Positions 19,401 through 27,132 of a stretch of 64,000 nt of DNA are shown piece by piece (the stretch's first letter is position 1; each line of letters begins with the position of its first letter). Source of the DNA: an uncultured Lachnospiraceae bacterium (GTDB lineage Bacteria; Bacillota; Clostridia; Lachnospirales; Lachnospiraceae). Below the pieces are notes generated by a model. The model saw only the letters and a list, made by a program, of their open reading frames with translations, had not been told where the DNA came from and searched no databases. The stretch lies in the NCBI GenBank assembly GCA_934385475.1, contig CAKRPS010000001.1, forward strand, positions 57,196 through 121,195, written 5' to 3'. A program made the position numbers and the translations under genes.

Positions 19401-19773
19401 TGTTAGGACATTGATAGTTACAGCGCACTGCGATCTCGTTCTGTCCATCCTGTAAATGCTCCGTCAGATCAACAGTAAAAGAAGAATATCCATACTTCCA
19501 CTCAAAAATCCGCACCCCGTTCAAATAGACCGTGCTGTCCATATAAACACCATCAAAGGTGACAAACCAACTTCCATGATCTGTCTTTCTGATGCAGAAT
19601 TTCTTACGGTAAAAACCGGACGAATCCTCATAAAGCTTTGTAAGATCCTCTATCAGATAATCATGTGGCAGCCTGACCGGAAGAAATTTTTCTTTTTGTT
19701 GCAAAACAGCTGTGATATCGTCTTCTATTTTTCCCTTATAAAATAACCAGCCATCATTCCATTTTTTCTTCAT
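16483..19773 (-). CDS. Glycoside hydrolase family 2, multidomain
   Basis: 1096 residues. The sugar-binding domain (about 1-150) has WYSGAGIYRNVWL. A TIM barrel follows with GANAIRGSHNMMAPEYLD, the acid/base Glu in WSIGNEI (near 375) and the inferred nucleophile in LYGSETSS (near 445). The C-terminal 450 residues contain DUF4982-like and Ig-like sandwich domains. Family members are beta-galactosidases, beta-glucuronidases and others. No clear NxK beta-glucuronidase motif was recognised, so the specificity is open. There is no signal peptide. It lies between the binding protein and the SASA esterase and overlaps the latter's first possible ATG. Confidence 0.9.
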   Translation of the reverse strand: MKKKWNDGWLFYKGKIEDDITAVLQQKEKFLPVRLPHDYLIEDLTKLYEDSSGFYRKKFCIRKTDHGSWFVTFDGVYMDSTVYLNGVRIFEWKYGYSSFTVDLTEHLQDGQNEIAVRCNYQCPNSRWYSGAGIYRNVWLHECGEYYLVKDGVYVHTGKTEQGYELTVSTEVGSNGKCIDKEKERNIRIRHCLKCRGEDADLTYTIKEKETNILRDVIEWDFDHPVLYELETLLYADGKIQDRQVCRIGFKDVVLTSDKGAFLNGRPFKIYGVCEHHDLGALGAAVSETAIRRRLGCLKEMGANAIRGSHNMMAPEYLDAMDEMGFLFISEGFDMWKRPKNPFDYARFFEEWHGRDIASWIRRDRNHVCVFMWSIGNEIYDTHVDASAVTLTRELMEEVYLHDALKNAPVTVGSNYMAWDGARKCAQVYKLAGFNYGEKLYEEVHREHPDWILYGSETSSIVQSRGIYHFPLRASVLCEEDLQCSSLGNSQTSWGAASYEACVCVDRDIPYSLGQFIWSGHDYIGEPTPYQTKNSYFGSIDTAGFPKDYYYVWQAAWRSVEDYPMIHMWPYWDFNPGQEIDVRICSNAPCVELFVNGKSCGKQELNNAPGSGHHIIANYSVKYEWGEIEAVAYNEAGEVLACERKHSFGDTKNIKVKYCEEGEELLFVEISATDEAGYPVENARDLLRVCVEGDGELIGLDNGDSTDYDSFQSDTRHLFSGKMLAIVRKKHAEAEVKVSAEPVGKKPIRNILLESPQGLILNQKQKTVRVPARTYPADTDYPEITFEVVNEKGVKSSLAALETEGNEAVITAMGDGEFYLCAVAKNEKDYAQVMSKLKFQIQGIGTSYDNPYDFISGSSYVSVIGEAANGNEKGVATAREAETLVTFEHIDFGETGSDTITIPIFALSDDAYRIEIYEGAPADNNFELLGEFIYQKKSIWNVYQEETFRLKRRMKGITKLTIKTFHKIHIKGFSFARMEKAYTRLWAVEANALYGDHYETTGKRVEHIGNNVTLQFTGMNFEHGVRQLTITGRCHRNNTIHVRFVNDGEEIQQIVEFPQSDEYLSRTFEMEPVQGAYDVNFVFLPGSEFDFESLEFS

Positions 19774-19826
19774 ATCCGTACCTATTCGTCATAATCCCAG
19801 TTCTGTACAGCAACCTGTTCATATGA

Positions 19827-19859
19827 CAATACGGCCTTGGAATCCACCAAAACCGTATG
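19827..19859 (-). other. Intercistronic stem-loop after the binding-protein gene
   Basis: On the minus strand CATACGG and CCGTATTG pair around an inner TTTGG/CCAAG helix. No T-run follows, so it is not a classical terminator. A hairpin just 3' of a solute-binding gene often protects that mRNA segment and raises its level over downstream genes. Confidence 0.5.
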
Positions 19860-19879
19860 CCATACATGTCACATTTTAT

Positions 19880-21601
19880 TTATTCGGGAAGCTCCGTTGC
19901 ATCACCATAGGTTTTATCCCATGCTGCTGCACGTTCATCCATAATTGCCTGTCCGCCTGCTCCAAGATAGTCTGCCATTGCAGCATCCCAGACAGAATCG
20001 AAATTCTCTACAGATGCACTGACAGCTGTATCGTATGCAATATCTCTCTTCTCAGCAAGTGGTGTTCCCATACCATTCTCAGCAACAATTTCACCTGTTT
20101 TGATGTTCTTAGCCGGAATTGCATTTGTTTTAGCAAGTTCATTTGCCTTGTTTACATCATCTGCATCAACGCCTGCATAGCTGTGTGCAAGAGATTTTGC
20201 TGTTTTTTCTGCATCGGTAAGATTCAAACCGTTACATGTGATTGTGTAATCAATGTTAAATCCGGAGTTCTGGATATCATCGCCGGTAGCTGCAATAATT
20301 TCCACGCCGCCATCATCCAGTACATTGTGTGTCACGCCCTCATCACCAATCTGAAGATATTCGATTACTTCCGGTGTGGAAATGAAATCAAGATATAACA
20401 GTGATGCAAGCGGTTCATCATTTGTACCAGGGAAGAAAATCTTTCTGTCGCCGGCTGTACCATTTACATACTTCACATAATCGCCATTTGCATTTTCAAA
20501 ACAGTCTACTGCAACATATTTTGCATCGGCACCTACTAATCTTACCAGATTGGCCGCAATAGAATCCTCACCGCTTCTCCAAGGATAATCCCAGTTATGT
20601 GTAAATGCACCTACATATCCGGCTTTCATCATATCATCCTCTGTCGTGTCACCGGAGCCGTATAACGCAAAGTCATCCCACATCAGACCCTCATTGTACC
20701 ACTTATTCAGAAGTCTCACAGCTTCTTTCGTACCATTCTCGGTCAGCTTTCTGTCATCAAAACCGTTTACATAAAATTCTTCATCTGTAATATCCGGATC
20801 AATAAAGGATTCAATTAAGGTAGCTGCTCTCCAGCCCACATCGAAGCTTACAGAATAAGGAATCATTTTGTCTGCATCTGCACCAAGCAGTGTATCTGCA
20901 TTGTCACGGAACGCGATCAGCATCTCCTCAAACTCTGCCTTTGTGGTAGGTGTCTTCAGGCCAAGTGCATCCAGCCAGTCCTGACGGACAAACGTAAGTA
21001 CACGGTTTGAATTTGCAAGCTTACCTTCAATTGCCCATAATTCTTTGGTATCCGGATCCTGATCATAATAAATGTTGTAGTCCGTCAACCAGTTCCAGAG
21101 GTTCGGTACATCCGCTGCATAATCATCTACATACGGCTGAAGATTCAGTACACCACCCATGTTTGCATAGGTCTGGATAGTAGCATAATCATAAGTAACA
21201 CAGATATCCGGTGCATCACCTGCTGCAAGAAGGTTGTTAAGCTGTTCTACCTCTGTCCAACGCGGAACTGCCACAAACTCAACTTCTACATTGTGCTTTT
21301 CCAGCATACCTTTTTTGATATACTCTGTATACTTGTTGTTGGTCGGGTCAGAACCGCCATCATTACCACGATCATAAACCTCAACCGTGATCTTTCTGGT
21401 TTCTGCGAACTTGCCGTCTGTAAGTTCGGAAGCTGTTGCCGTCTCTTCTGCCGATGCTTCCTCAGCTGTTTCTGTCTTTGCCGCATCCTCTGTTGTCTCC
21501 GCTGTAGATGCGTCAGTTTCTGTTTTTGCAGAGCCGCCGCAGGCTGTCAATGACAGCACCATTGCGCTTGCCAAAAACATAGCAATCATTTTCTTCTTCA
21601 T
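19880..21601 (-). CDS. Sugar ABC transporter substrate-binding lipoprotein (LipO/YtcQ type)
   Basis: 573 residues. The start at 21601 has GGAGGGCACT directly upstream. The signal peptide ends in LTACGG (lipidated Cys about residue 18), then a Thr/Glu/Ala linker. The mature chain matches the large extracellular solute-binding family 1 type that works with LplB/YteP-like permeases (RWTEVEQLNNLLAAGDAPDI; FTHNWDYPWRSGEDS). These bind oligosaccharides such as rhamnogalacturonan or xylan fragments. The operon context points to acidic, acetylated xylo-oligosaccharides. It lies 47 bp after the second permease. Confidence 0.92.
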   Translation of the reverse strand: MKKKMIAMFLASAMVLSLTACGGSAKTETDASTAETTEDAAKTETAEEASAEETATASELTDGKFAETRKITVEVYDRGNDGGSDPTNNKYTEYIKKGMLEKHNVEVEFVAVPRWTEVEQLNNLLAAGDAPDICVTYDYATIQTYANMGGVLNLQPYVDDYAADVPNLWNWLTDYNIYYDQDPDTKELWAIEGKLANSNRVLTFVRQDWLDALGLKTPTTKAEFEEMLIAFRDNADTLLGADADKMIPYSVSFDVGWRAATLIESFIDPDITDEEFYVNGFDDRKLTENGTKEAVRLLNKWYNEGLMWDDFALYGSGDTTEDDMMKAGYVGAFTHNWDYPWRSGEDSIAANLVRLVGADAKYVAVDCFENANGDYVKYVNGTAGDRKIFFPGTNDEPLASLLYLDFISTPEVIEYLQIGDEGVTHNVLDDGGVEIIAATGDDIQNSGFNIDYTITCNGLNLTDAEKTAKSLAHSYAGVDADDVNKANELAKTNAIPAKNIKTGEIVAENGMGTPLAEKRDIAYDTAVSASVENFDSVWDAAMADYLGAGGQAIMDERAAAWDKTYGDATELPE

Positions 21602-21648
21602 AGTGCCCTCCTTATTTTTGGGTTTTCCCATTTTTGTTTGAACCTTCT

Positions 21649-22521
21649 TTATTCCTTAACAGCGCCTACAGTAACACCATGGATGAAATATTTCTGCAGC
21701 CATGGATAGATACATAAAATAGGTACTGTGGAAAACATAACAATCGCTGCTTTCACAGCCTCGGAAAGTCCCGGTGACGAGAATCCTTCCTGCGTTGCAA
21801 TTTCTACCTGATTGATGTTGTTAATAATGTTATACAGGAACAGCTGTAATGGATACAGATCCTTATCTGTTACGTACATCAGCGCATCGGAATATCCATT
21901 CCATCTGCCCACCGCATAGAACAATGCAAGCGTTGCCAGAACCGGTTTGGAAAGCGGTACATAAATCTTTAACAGGATGGTAAAGTAGCTTGCACCGTCG
22001 ATTTCCGCGGATTCCCTCAATGAATCAGGAATACTGTACAAAAAGCTTCGCATGATGATCATGTTAAAAATTGACAGACAACTCGGGATCATCAGTACCC
22101 ACACCGTATTTAACATTCCAAGAGACTTCATCAGCAGATAATTTGGAATGGTACCGGCATTGAAAAACATGGTGATCGTTATCAGAACATTGATAAATCC
22201 ACGTCCTTTTAATTTTTCAAAAATGAGCGGATATGCACAAAGTGTTGTCATGACCAATGACAGGATCGTACATACAAAGGTCAGTATTGCAGTAAAGAAG
22301 AAGGACCTTATGTACTTCATATCTGAAAACACCATTGCGTAGGCATCAAAATTGATATCTACAGGCCAGAGATACACTATATCCTTCACCAGTGCATCTG
22401 TTGAACTGAGTGACTTTGCCGCCAGATTCAGCATAGGCACCAGACAGATCACCATTACGATGATCCCAATTAAAACAAATACCATATCGCCAAGTTTTGT
22501 TTTATTTGATTTTACTTTCAT
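21649..22521 (-). CDS. Sugar ABC transporter permease, LplC/YtcP type
   Basis: 290 residues, six predicted membrane segments, and the MalG-family EAA loop ESAEIDGASYFTILLKIYVPLSKP (about 190-215). It ends with the typical YFIHGVTVGAVKE tail. It pairs with the permease gene 12 bp upstream. No ATPase gene is in the operon, as expected for importers served by a shared MsmX-type ATPase. Confidence 0.93.
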   Translation of the reverse strand: MKVKSNKTKLGDMVFVLIGIIVMVICLVPMLNLAAKSLSSTDALVKDIVYLWPVDINFDAYAMVFSDMKYIRSFFFTAILTFVCTILSLVMTTLCAYPLIFEKLKGRGFINVLITITMFFNAGTIPNYLLMKSLGMLNTVWVLMIPSCLSIFNMIIMRSFLYSIPDSLRESAEIDGASYFTILLKIYVPLSKPVLATLALFYAVGRWNGYSDALMYVTDKDLYPLQLFLYNIINNINQVEIATQEGFSSPGLSEAVKAAIVMFSTVPILCIYPWLQKYFIHGVTVGAVKE

Positions 22522-22533
22522 TTCACGTCCCCC

Positions 22534-23466
22534 TTACCAAATTCCTCTCTCGCCAAGCTTACGGGAGATCCAGTTTGCCAACAGCAGGAAAATAACACCT
22601 ACTACGGACTGGAATAGCCCAACGGCAGTTGTTAACGAGAACTGCAATCCCTTAACACCGGTCTTATATACAAAGGTCGAAATTACTTCTGCCACATTCA
22701 TAACCAGATTATTCTGGAAAGCAAATGGACGGTCAAATGCACTGCCAAGGATATTACCCAGATTCATGATCAGTAAAACCACAATCGTAGGCTTGATTCC
22801 CGGCAACGTGATATGCCACATCTTATGCCATCTGTTCGCACCATCCACACTGGCTGCCTCGTAAAGCTCCGGACTGATTCCCGCAATAGCGGCCAGATAA
22901 ACAATGGAACCCCAGCCAAAATTCTGCCATACGCCCATTCCTGCATATGTTGCAATCCACCACTTTCCCTCATTCAGAAAAGGAATGGACTCATGTCCGA
23001 GGGCATGTATCAGTTGGTTTACAAACCCATCTGTAGGCGCAAACAGCTGTAATGCCAGACCGTAAATAATAACCCAGGAAAGGAAATGGGGCATATATGC
23101 GATTGTCTGTGTTACTTTTTTAAACCTTTTAAAGGTCAGTTCATTCAGTATCAATGCAAAAATAATAGGAATCGGGAATCCGACTATCAGGTCAATAATA
23201 TTCAGCACAAATGTATTCTTGAGTGAAGTCAGAAACGTCGGATTGGAAAATGCCTGTTTAAAATATGCAAGACCATTATCTGCCGTCCATGGCATCTCCC
23301 ACACACTCTGTCCGATTTTATAATCCTTAAATGCAATCTGTATATATACCATCGGTACGTACTTAAAAATGATCAGATAAATGATCGGCAAAGCTAGCAT
23401 TGCATACAGCTGCCAATATTTCTTAAAATACAGCTTTGTTTTTGATGGTTGTTTTGTTTTTTCCAT
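22534..23466 (-). CDS. Sugar ABC transporter permease, LplB/YteP type
   Basis: 310 residues, six membrane segments, and an EAA loop ELYEAASVDGANRWHKMWHITLPGI near residues 215-240. The N-terminus KLYFKKYWQLYAMLALPIIYLIIFKYVPM is typical of LplB-like proteins. The ribosome site GGAGGGCGCG precedes the ATG. It follows uxuA by 28 bp and forms the heterodimeric channel with the next gene. Confidence 0.93.
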   Translation of the reverse strand: MEKTKQPSKTKLYFKKYWQLYAMLALPIIYLIIFKYVPMVYIQIAFKDYKIGQSVWEMPWTADNGLAYFKQAFSNPTFLTSLKNTFVLNIIDLIVGFPIPIIFALILNELTFKRFKKVTQTIAYMPHFLSWVIIYGLALQLFAPTDGFVNQLIHALGHESIPFLNEGKWWIATYAGMGVWQNFGWGSIVYLAAIAGISPELYEAASVDGANRWHKMWHITLPGIKPTIVVLLIMNLGNILGSAFDRPFAFQNNLVMNVAEVISTFVYKTGVKGLQFSLTTAVGLFQSVVGVIFLLLANWISRKLGERGIW

Positions 23467-23494
23467 CGCGCCCTCCTTGTGGCATTGTCAATGT

Positions 23495-24586
23495 CTATTG
23501 CATGTTTCCAGTTACCTTTTTCTGTTGATCCACTCGTTCAAGCATGTCAAAGCAGCCTTGCAGATACATGCATCCAAGCGCCCTGTCATATAATCCATAG
23601 CCGGGTCTGCACTGTTCTCCCCAGATATGTCTTCCATGATCCGGTCTTACATAACCGTCAAACCCATTGTCGTAGTATGCTTTCACAATATTCAGAATCC
23701 CCACATCACCGTCACAGTCTCTGTGTGAAACTTCCGAAAAATCTCCATTTTCATAAATCTTGACATTTCTGATATGTGCAAAAGCGATCCTGTCACAATG
23801 CTTGGCAACTATTTCCGCCACATTGTTCTGTCCGTTTGCCCCAAGCGACCCGGAACACAGTGTCAGGCAGTTATACGGATCATCCACCATCTTCAAAAAC
23901 CGTTCAATGGCTTCTTCATTGATCAACAATCTCGGTAATCCAAAAATGTCCCACGGCGGATCGTCCGGATGTATCGCCATCTTAATACCACATTCATGAC
24001 AGGTTGGCATAAGTGCTTCCAGAAAATATTTCAGGGAATCCCACAGCTGTTCCTTTCCAAATCCCTCATACTGCTGGAACAGTTCATTGATCCTCGCCAT
24101 TCTTTCCGGCTCCCATCCCGGCATTGTATAATCTCCGGAATGTGTCTCCATATACTCAACCATTTTCTTTGGATTATCCAGAATTTTCGATTTTTCATAA
24201 AATAAGGCTGTAGAACCATCTGGAAGCGGATGATAAAAGTCGGTTCTCGTCCAGTCGAATATCGGCATGAAGTTGTAACATACCACTTTGACACCAAACT
24301 TTGCCAGATTGCGAAGCGTCGTTTTGTAATTCTCTATGTATACATCCCTGCTCGGCAAACCAAGCTTGATATCATCATGCACACCAACTGACTCTACAAC
24401 CTCCATATGAAAACCGTATTCGGACAGTTCATTTCTCACCTGTTCGATCTCGTGTATTTCCCATATTTCACCGGGCTGCTTGTCATGCAATGCCCATACG
24501 ATCCCTTCAACTCCCGGAATCTGTCTAATCTGTTCAAGTGATACAGAATCATTATTCTTTCCGTACCAGCGAAACGTCATTTTCAT
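23495..24586 (-). CDS. uxuA: Mannonate dehydratase
   Basis: 363 residues, normal length. MTFRWYGKNNDSVSLEQIRQ at the start, MAIHPDDPPW near 205 and ...FAHIRNVK / RPDHGRHIWGE near 310 are UxuA signatures with metal-binding His and Asp. It dehydrates D-mannonate to 2-keto-3-deoxygluconate, joining UxuB to KdgK. It is the first gene of the seven-gene leftward operon, directly downstream of the GntR-type operator and promoter. AGGAGAAACAGGAT precedes the ATG. Confidence 0.97.
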   Translation of the reverse strand: MKMTFRWYGKNNDSVSLEQIRQIPGVEGIVWALHDKQPGEIWEIHEIEQVRNELSEYGFHMEVVESVGVHDDIKLGLPSRDVYIENYKTTLRNLAKFGVKVVCYNFMPIFDWTRTDFYHPLPDGSTALFYEKSKILDNPKKMVEYMETHSGDYTMPGWEPERMARINELFQQYEGFGKEQLWDSLKYFLEALMPTCHECGIKMAIHPDDPPWDIFGLPRLLINEEAIERFLKMVDDPYNCLTLCSGSLGANGQNNVAEIVAKHCDRIAFAHIRNVKIYENGDFSEVSHRDCDGDVGILNIVKAYYDNGFDGYVRPDHGRHIWGEQCRPGYGLYDRALGCMYLQGCFDMLERVDQQKKVTGNMQ

Positions 24587-24621
24587 ATCCTGTTTCTCCT
24601 CTTTTTACATGATAGAAAATT

Positions 24622-24635
24622 ACTTGTATACAAGT
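24622..24635. promoter_or_regulatory. GntR/FCD operator A (uxuA side)
   Basis: ACTTGTATACAAGT is a perfect 14-bp palindrome at the predicted uxuA transcription start region. The GTATAC core recurs at 24749 and 24784 in the same intergenic region. ExuR/UxuR-type regulators of the FCD class are known to use TGGTATACCA-like sites. Confidence 0.75.
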
Positions 24636-24647
24636 TTGCTTGTTTGT

Positions 24648-24677
24648 ATCATACTCTCTTATTGACGTTTTCGTCAA
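24648..24677 (-). promoter_or_regulatory. Promoter of the uxuA operon
   Basis: On the minus strand TTGACG (24672-24677) and TATGAT (24648-24653) are separated by 18 bp. Operator A covers the start site. The -35 also forms part of the dyad ATTGACG-TTTT-CGTCAAT. Confidence 0.7.
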
Positions 24678-24747
24678 TATTTTTTAATGTTTTTCTTGAT
24701 TTTTGTGCATCCTATACATATTAAGGGTATGCTTTTTGTCTAGTTCG

Positions 24748-24794
24748 CTGTATACAAGGTCATTTTTTCGTTTTTATAAATGTCTTGTATACTT
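24748..24794. promoter_or_regulatory. GntR/FCD operators B and C (gntR side)
   Basis: TGTATACAAG at 24749-24758 and CTTGTATACTT at 24784-24794 share the core of operator A and lie 35 bp apart. Both sit upstream of a candidate gntR promoter (TTGTCA 24805-24810, TATTAT 24829-24834), consistent with autoregulation or looping with operator A. Confidence 0.6.
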
Positions 24795-24893
24795 CATTAT
24801 TTTCTTGTCAAATGCTGGGAAACTATGATATTATTACGTTGATCAAGCAAAATATCGTATCATGATATAGAAATGATCTATGGAGGAATACCC

Positions 24894-25559
24894 ATGACAT
24901 CAGTTGATGTATACAACAATTTAAAACATGATATTTTATATTTGAATCTGAGACCCGGAGATATGATCAGCGAACTGGAGATATGCAAACAGTATGGTAT
25001 TTCCCGTACACCTGCCCGGGACGCTATCAAGGCACTGGTTGCGGAAGGTCTGTTAGAAGTACGTCCTCATGTCGGAACCTTTATTTCTTTGATCGATTTA
25101 TCCAAAGTAAGCGATTCTGTCTTTATTCGCGAGGTATTGGAACAGGCTGTTCTCAAAGAACTATGCCCGAATTTCAATTCTTATGATGCATTAAATCTCG
25201 AAGCAATCCTGTCACAGCAGTCCGCTCTGGTTAACAGCGAAAGGACATCGGAAACCTCCTGGGATTTTATACAGCTGGACAACAAATATCACGAGAAATT
25301 ATTTGAGATTGCGGGTAAGACCGGTATCTGGAATTCTATCTGCTCAACCAACCAGCACTATAACCGCTTCAGAACCCTATTAGTGAAATGTGATCTGGAT
25401 GATATTGAAAAATTATACGAACAGCACAGGCAGATTTACAATTTCCTGCTCAGTCATGATGAAGAAAATCTGCATATCATTATCAACAAGCATGTCACAA
25501 GCGGCTTCAAACGCTGCCATGAGGTGATGGAGAAATACTCCCGCTATTTTACCCCCTGA
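24894..25559 (+). CDS. GntR-family (FCD) regulator of the uxuA operon
   Basis: 221 residues from the ATG at 24894, preceded by TGGAGGAATACCC. The winged HTH runs from about residue 5 to 65 (GDMISELEICKQYGISRTPARDAIKALVAEGLLEVRPHVGTFIS, split here by function: the recognition helix lies around SRTPARDAIK). The helical FCD ligand domain follows, with metal-site residues such as DNKYHEKLFE. It diverges from uxuA across three GTATAC sites, so it is the probable repressor of the uronate operon, responding to fructuronate or a related acid by family analogy. Confidence 0.9.
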   Translation: MTSVDVYNNLKHDILYLNLRPGDMISELEICKQYGISRTPARDAIKALVAEGLLEVRPHVGTFISLIDLSKVSDSVFIREVLEQAVLKELCPNFNSYDALNLEAILSQQSALVNSERTSETSWDFIQLDNKYHEKLFEIAGKTGIWNSICSTNQHYNRFRTLLVKCDLDDIEKLYEQHRQIYNFLLSHDEENLHIIINKHVTSGFKRCHEVMEKYSRYFTP

Positions 25560-25569
25560 ATACTCTTTT

Positions 25570-25607
25570 ATCCGATACCGACTGCTTTGCTGCAGTCGGT
25601 ATCGGAT
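25570..25607. terminator. Bidirectional terminator-like hairpin
   Basis: A perfect 16-bp stem ATCCGATACCGACTGC with a six-base loop lies between the convergent gntR and ABC-2 permease genes. T-runs on either side are short, so efficiency is uncertain. Confidence 0.65.
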
Positions 25608-25620
25608 ATATCTCCCTTTC

Positions 25621-26415
25621 TTAATCCAGATTCAGCTTTTTCTCCATCATATACCAGGTAAGAACATAGAATATCACTCCATAAAAAATCCCGGATATCA
25701 TCGTAGTCTCCCACGTCCTTCCCAGGAATGAGCCTCCATTTTGCATCATTTTTTCCACAAGTTCCTGTGCCAATACTCCATAAGTCAGAAAAGCTATCTT
25801 CTGCGCCATATAGATTCCGAAATAAAATGCAAATGCCGCCATCACTTTATGGTTTTGGGACATCTGGCCCAGAGAAATGCAGGCCATAACCTTCAACACT
25901 CTGGCTGTCATCATGATAAGCGCCGCCAGAATCGTCATAACCGCCGTAAAACCATCCGTCAGTTCACTTCCCCCAAACAGTTCAAAATAAGACATGACAG
26001 AGTGGCCAAGAGACTGAAAGAACGGATCGTCAAAGGAGAACAGTACGACCACCGAAGCTATGATGATCAGACTGCTCAGCAGGACCCATCCCGTACTGAC
26101 AAACATTTTGGCCATGATGATCTGGTGCTTGTCCACCGGAAGGGTATGCAGCAGGTATCCCTGATCACCGTATACCGAAGTGTAGAACCGGTAAATCAGA
26201 AATACCACCGTTCCGATCGAAACAACCAGCATTCCGAGCCCATATCCCATCAGGATCAAAGCTCCCGATGTAAACACCAGACCGGAGCTGTCCTGACCAC
26301 TTTGCACCCGGATCGACAGGTAGGCAAAAAAGGCGATCACCGCGATAAAGGCATTGACCGGAAGCAACAGCTTCCAGGTTGCCTTCCATTCGTATTTCAT
26401 CAGCTTTCCTAACAT
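25621..26415 (-). CDS. ABC-2 type transporter permease
   Basis: 264 residues, six predicted membrane segments. The N-terminal MLGKLMKYEWKATWKLLLPVN is typical of ABC-2 permeases of the YtrC/D-like or antibiotic-export class. Its ATG overlaps the ATPase stop by seven bases (ATGTTAG), so the two are translationally linked. The substrate is unknown; bacteriocin or cell-wall-antibiotic resistance and lipid export are both possible. Confidence 0.85.
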   Translation of the reverse strand: MLGKLMKYEWKATWKLLLPVNAFIAVIAFFAYLSIRVQSGQDSSGLVFTSGALILMGYGLGMLVVSIGTVVFLIYRFYTSVYGDQGYLLHTLPVDKHQIIMAKMFVSTGWVLLSSLIIIASVVVLFSFDDPFFQSLGHSVMSYFELFGGSELTDGFTAVMTILAALIMMTARVLKVMACISLGQMSQNHKVMAAFAFYFGIYMAQKIAFLTYGVLAQELVEKMMQNGGSFLGRTWETTMISGIFYGVIFYVLTWYMMEKKLNLD

Positions 26416-27107
26416 GCGAACACCTCCCGGAAAAAGCGGTCTACGGATTTGCCTTCCCGCTGTCTGATCTGTGCAGCCGGAGCCTGCAAGATAATATTTC
26501 CATACTTGATAAAGACAACTTCATCCAGAATACTTTCCACATCTGCGATCAGGTGTGTTGACAGCAGGATCGTAGCCTCCCTGTTATAGTTGCTCAGGAT
26601 CGTGTGCAGAATATAGTCTCTGGATGCCGGATCAACTCCCGCAATCGGTTCATCCAGAACATAGAGACTTGCATCCCGGCTCATTACAAGCACGAGCTGC
26701 ACCTTTTCCTTGGTTCCCTTGGAGAGATTCTTGAGACGCTCATTCGGCGGGATCTGTAATCTGGAAAGCATGTCATAAGCTCTCTCCACACGAAAATCGG
26801 GATAAAAATCCTGAAAGTATTGTATGATTTCTATCACTTTCATGCCGGGTGGAAGGTATGTCCTCTCCGGCAGATACGATATTCTGTATTTTGTATCCAC
26901 CCCCGGAAGCTGTCCGTCGATCCTTATCTCTCCTCCTGACGGCTTCAACAGTCCGTTCATGATCTTGATCAACGTTGACTTTCCACTGCCGTTCGGACCA
27001 AGAAGCCCTATGATCCTTCCTCTCTCCAGATTCAGACAAATATGGTTCAGTGCGAGCTTTCCGCCATAGCTTTTCGTAAGCCCTCTGCATTCCACGATCG
27101 GTGCCAT
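26409..27107 (-). CDS. ABC transporter ATP-binding protein (YtrB-like)
   Basis: 232 residues from the ATG at 27107, which has AAGGAGG nine bases upstream; a longer frame lacks a ribosome site. Walker A GPNGSGKST (about 36-44), a signature region LSKGTKEKVQL, Walker B LYVLDEPIAGVD and the His switch LLSTHLI are visible. The short form and the replacement of LSGGQ by LSKGTK match YtrB-type ATPases. It energises the downstream permease, and follows the protease gene by 25 bp. Confidence 0.93.
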   Translation of the reverse strand: MAPIVECRGLTKSYGGKLALNHICLNLERGRIIGLLGPNGSGKSTLIKIMNGLLKPSGGEIRIDGQLPGVDTKYRISYLPERTYLPPGMKVIEIIQYFQDFYPDFRVERAYDMLSRLQIPPNERLKNLSKGTKEKVQLVLVMSRDASLYVLDEPIAGVDPASRDYILHTILSNYNREATILLSTHLIADVESILDEVVFIKYGNIILQAPAAQIRQREGKSVDRFFREVFAC

Positions 27108-27132
27108 TTTGTCATACCTCCTTCTTTCATCC

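Noticed and set aside
24661..24678. ATTGACG-TTTT-CGTCAAT as a further operator
   Set aside because: It coincides with the uxuA -35 and has no second copy; it may be chance symmetry.
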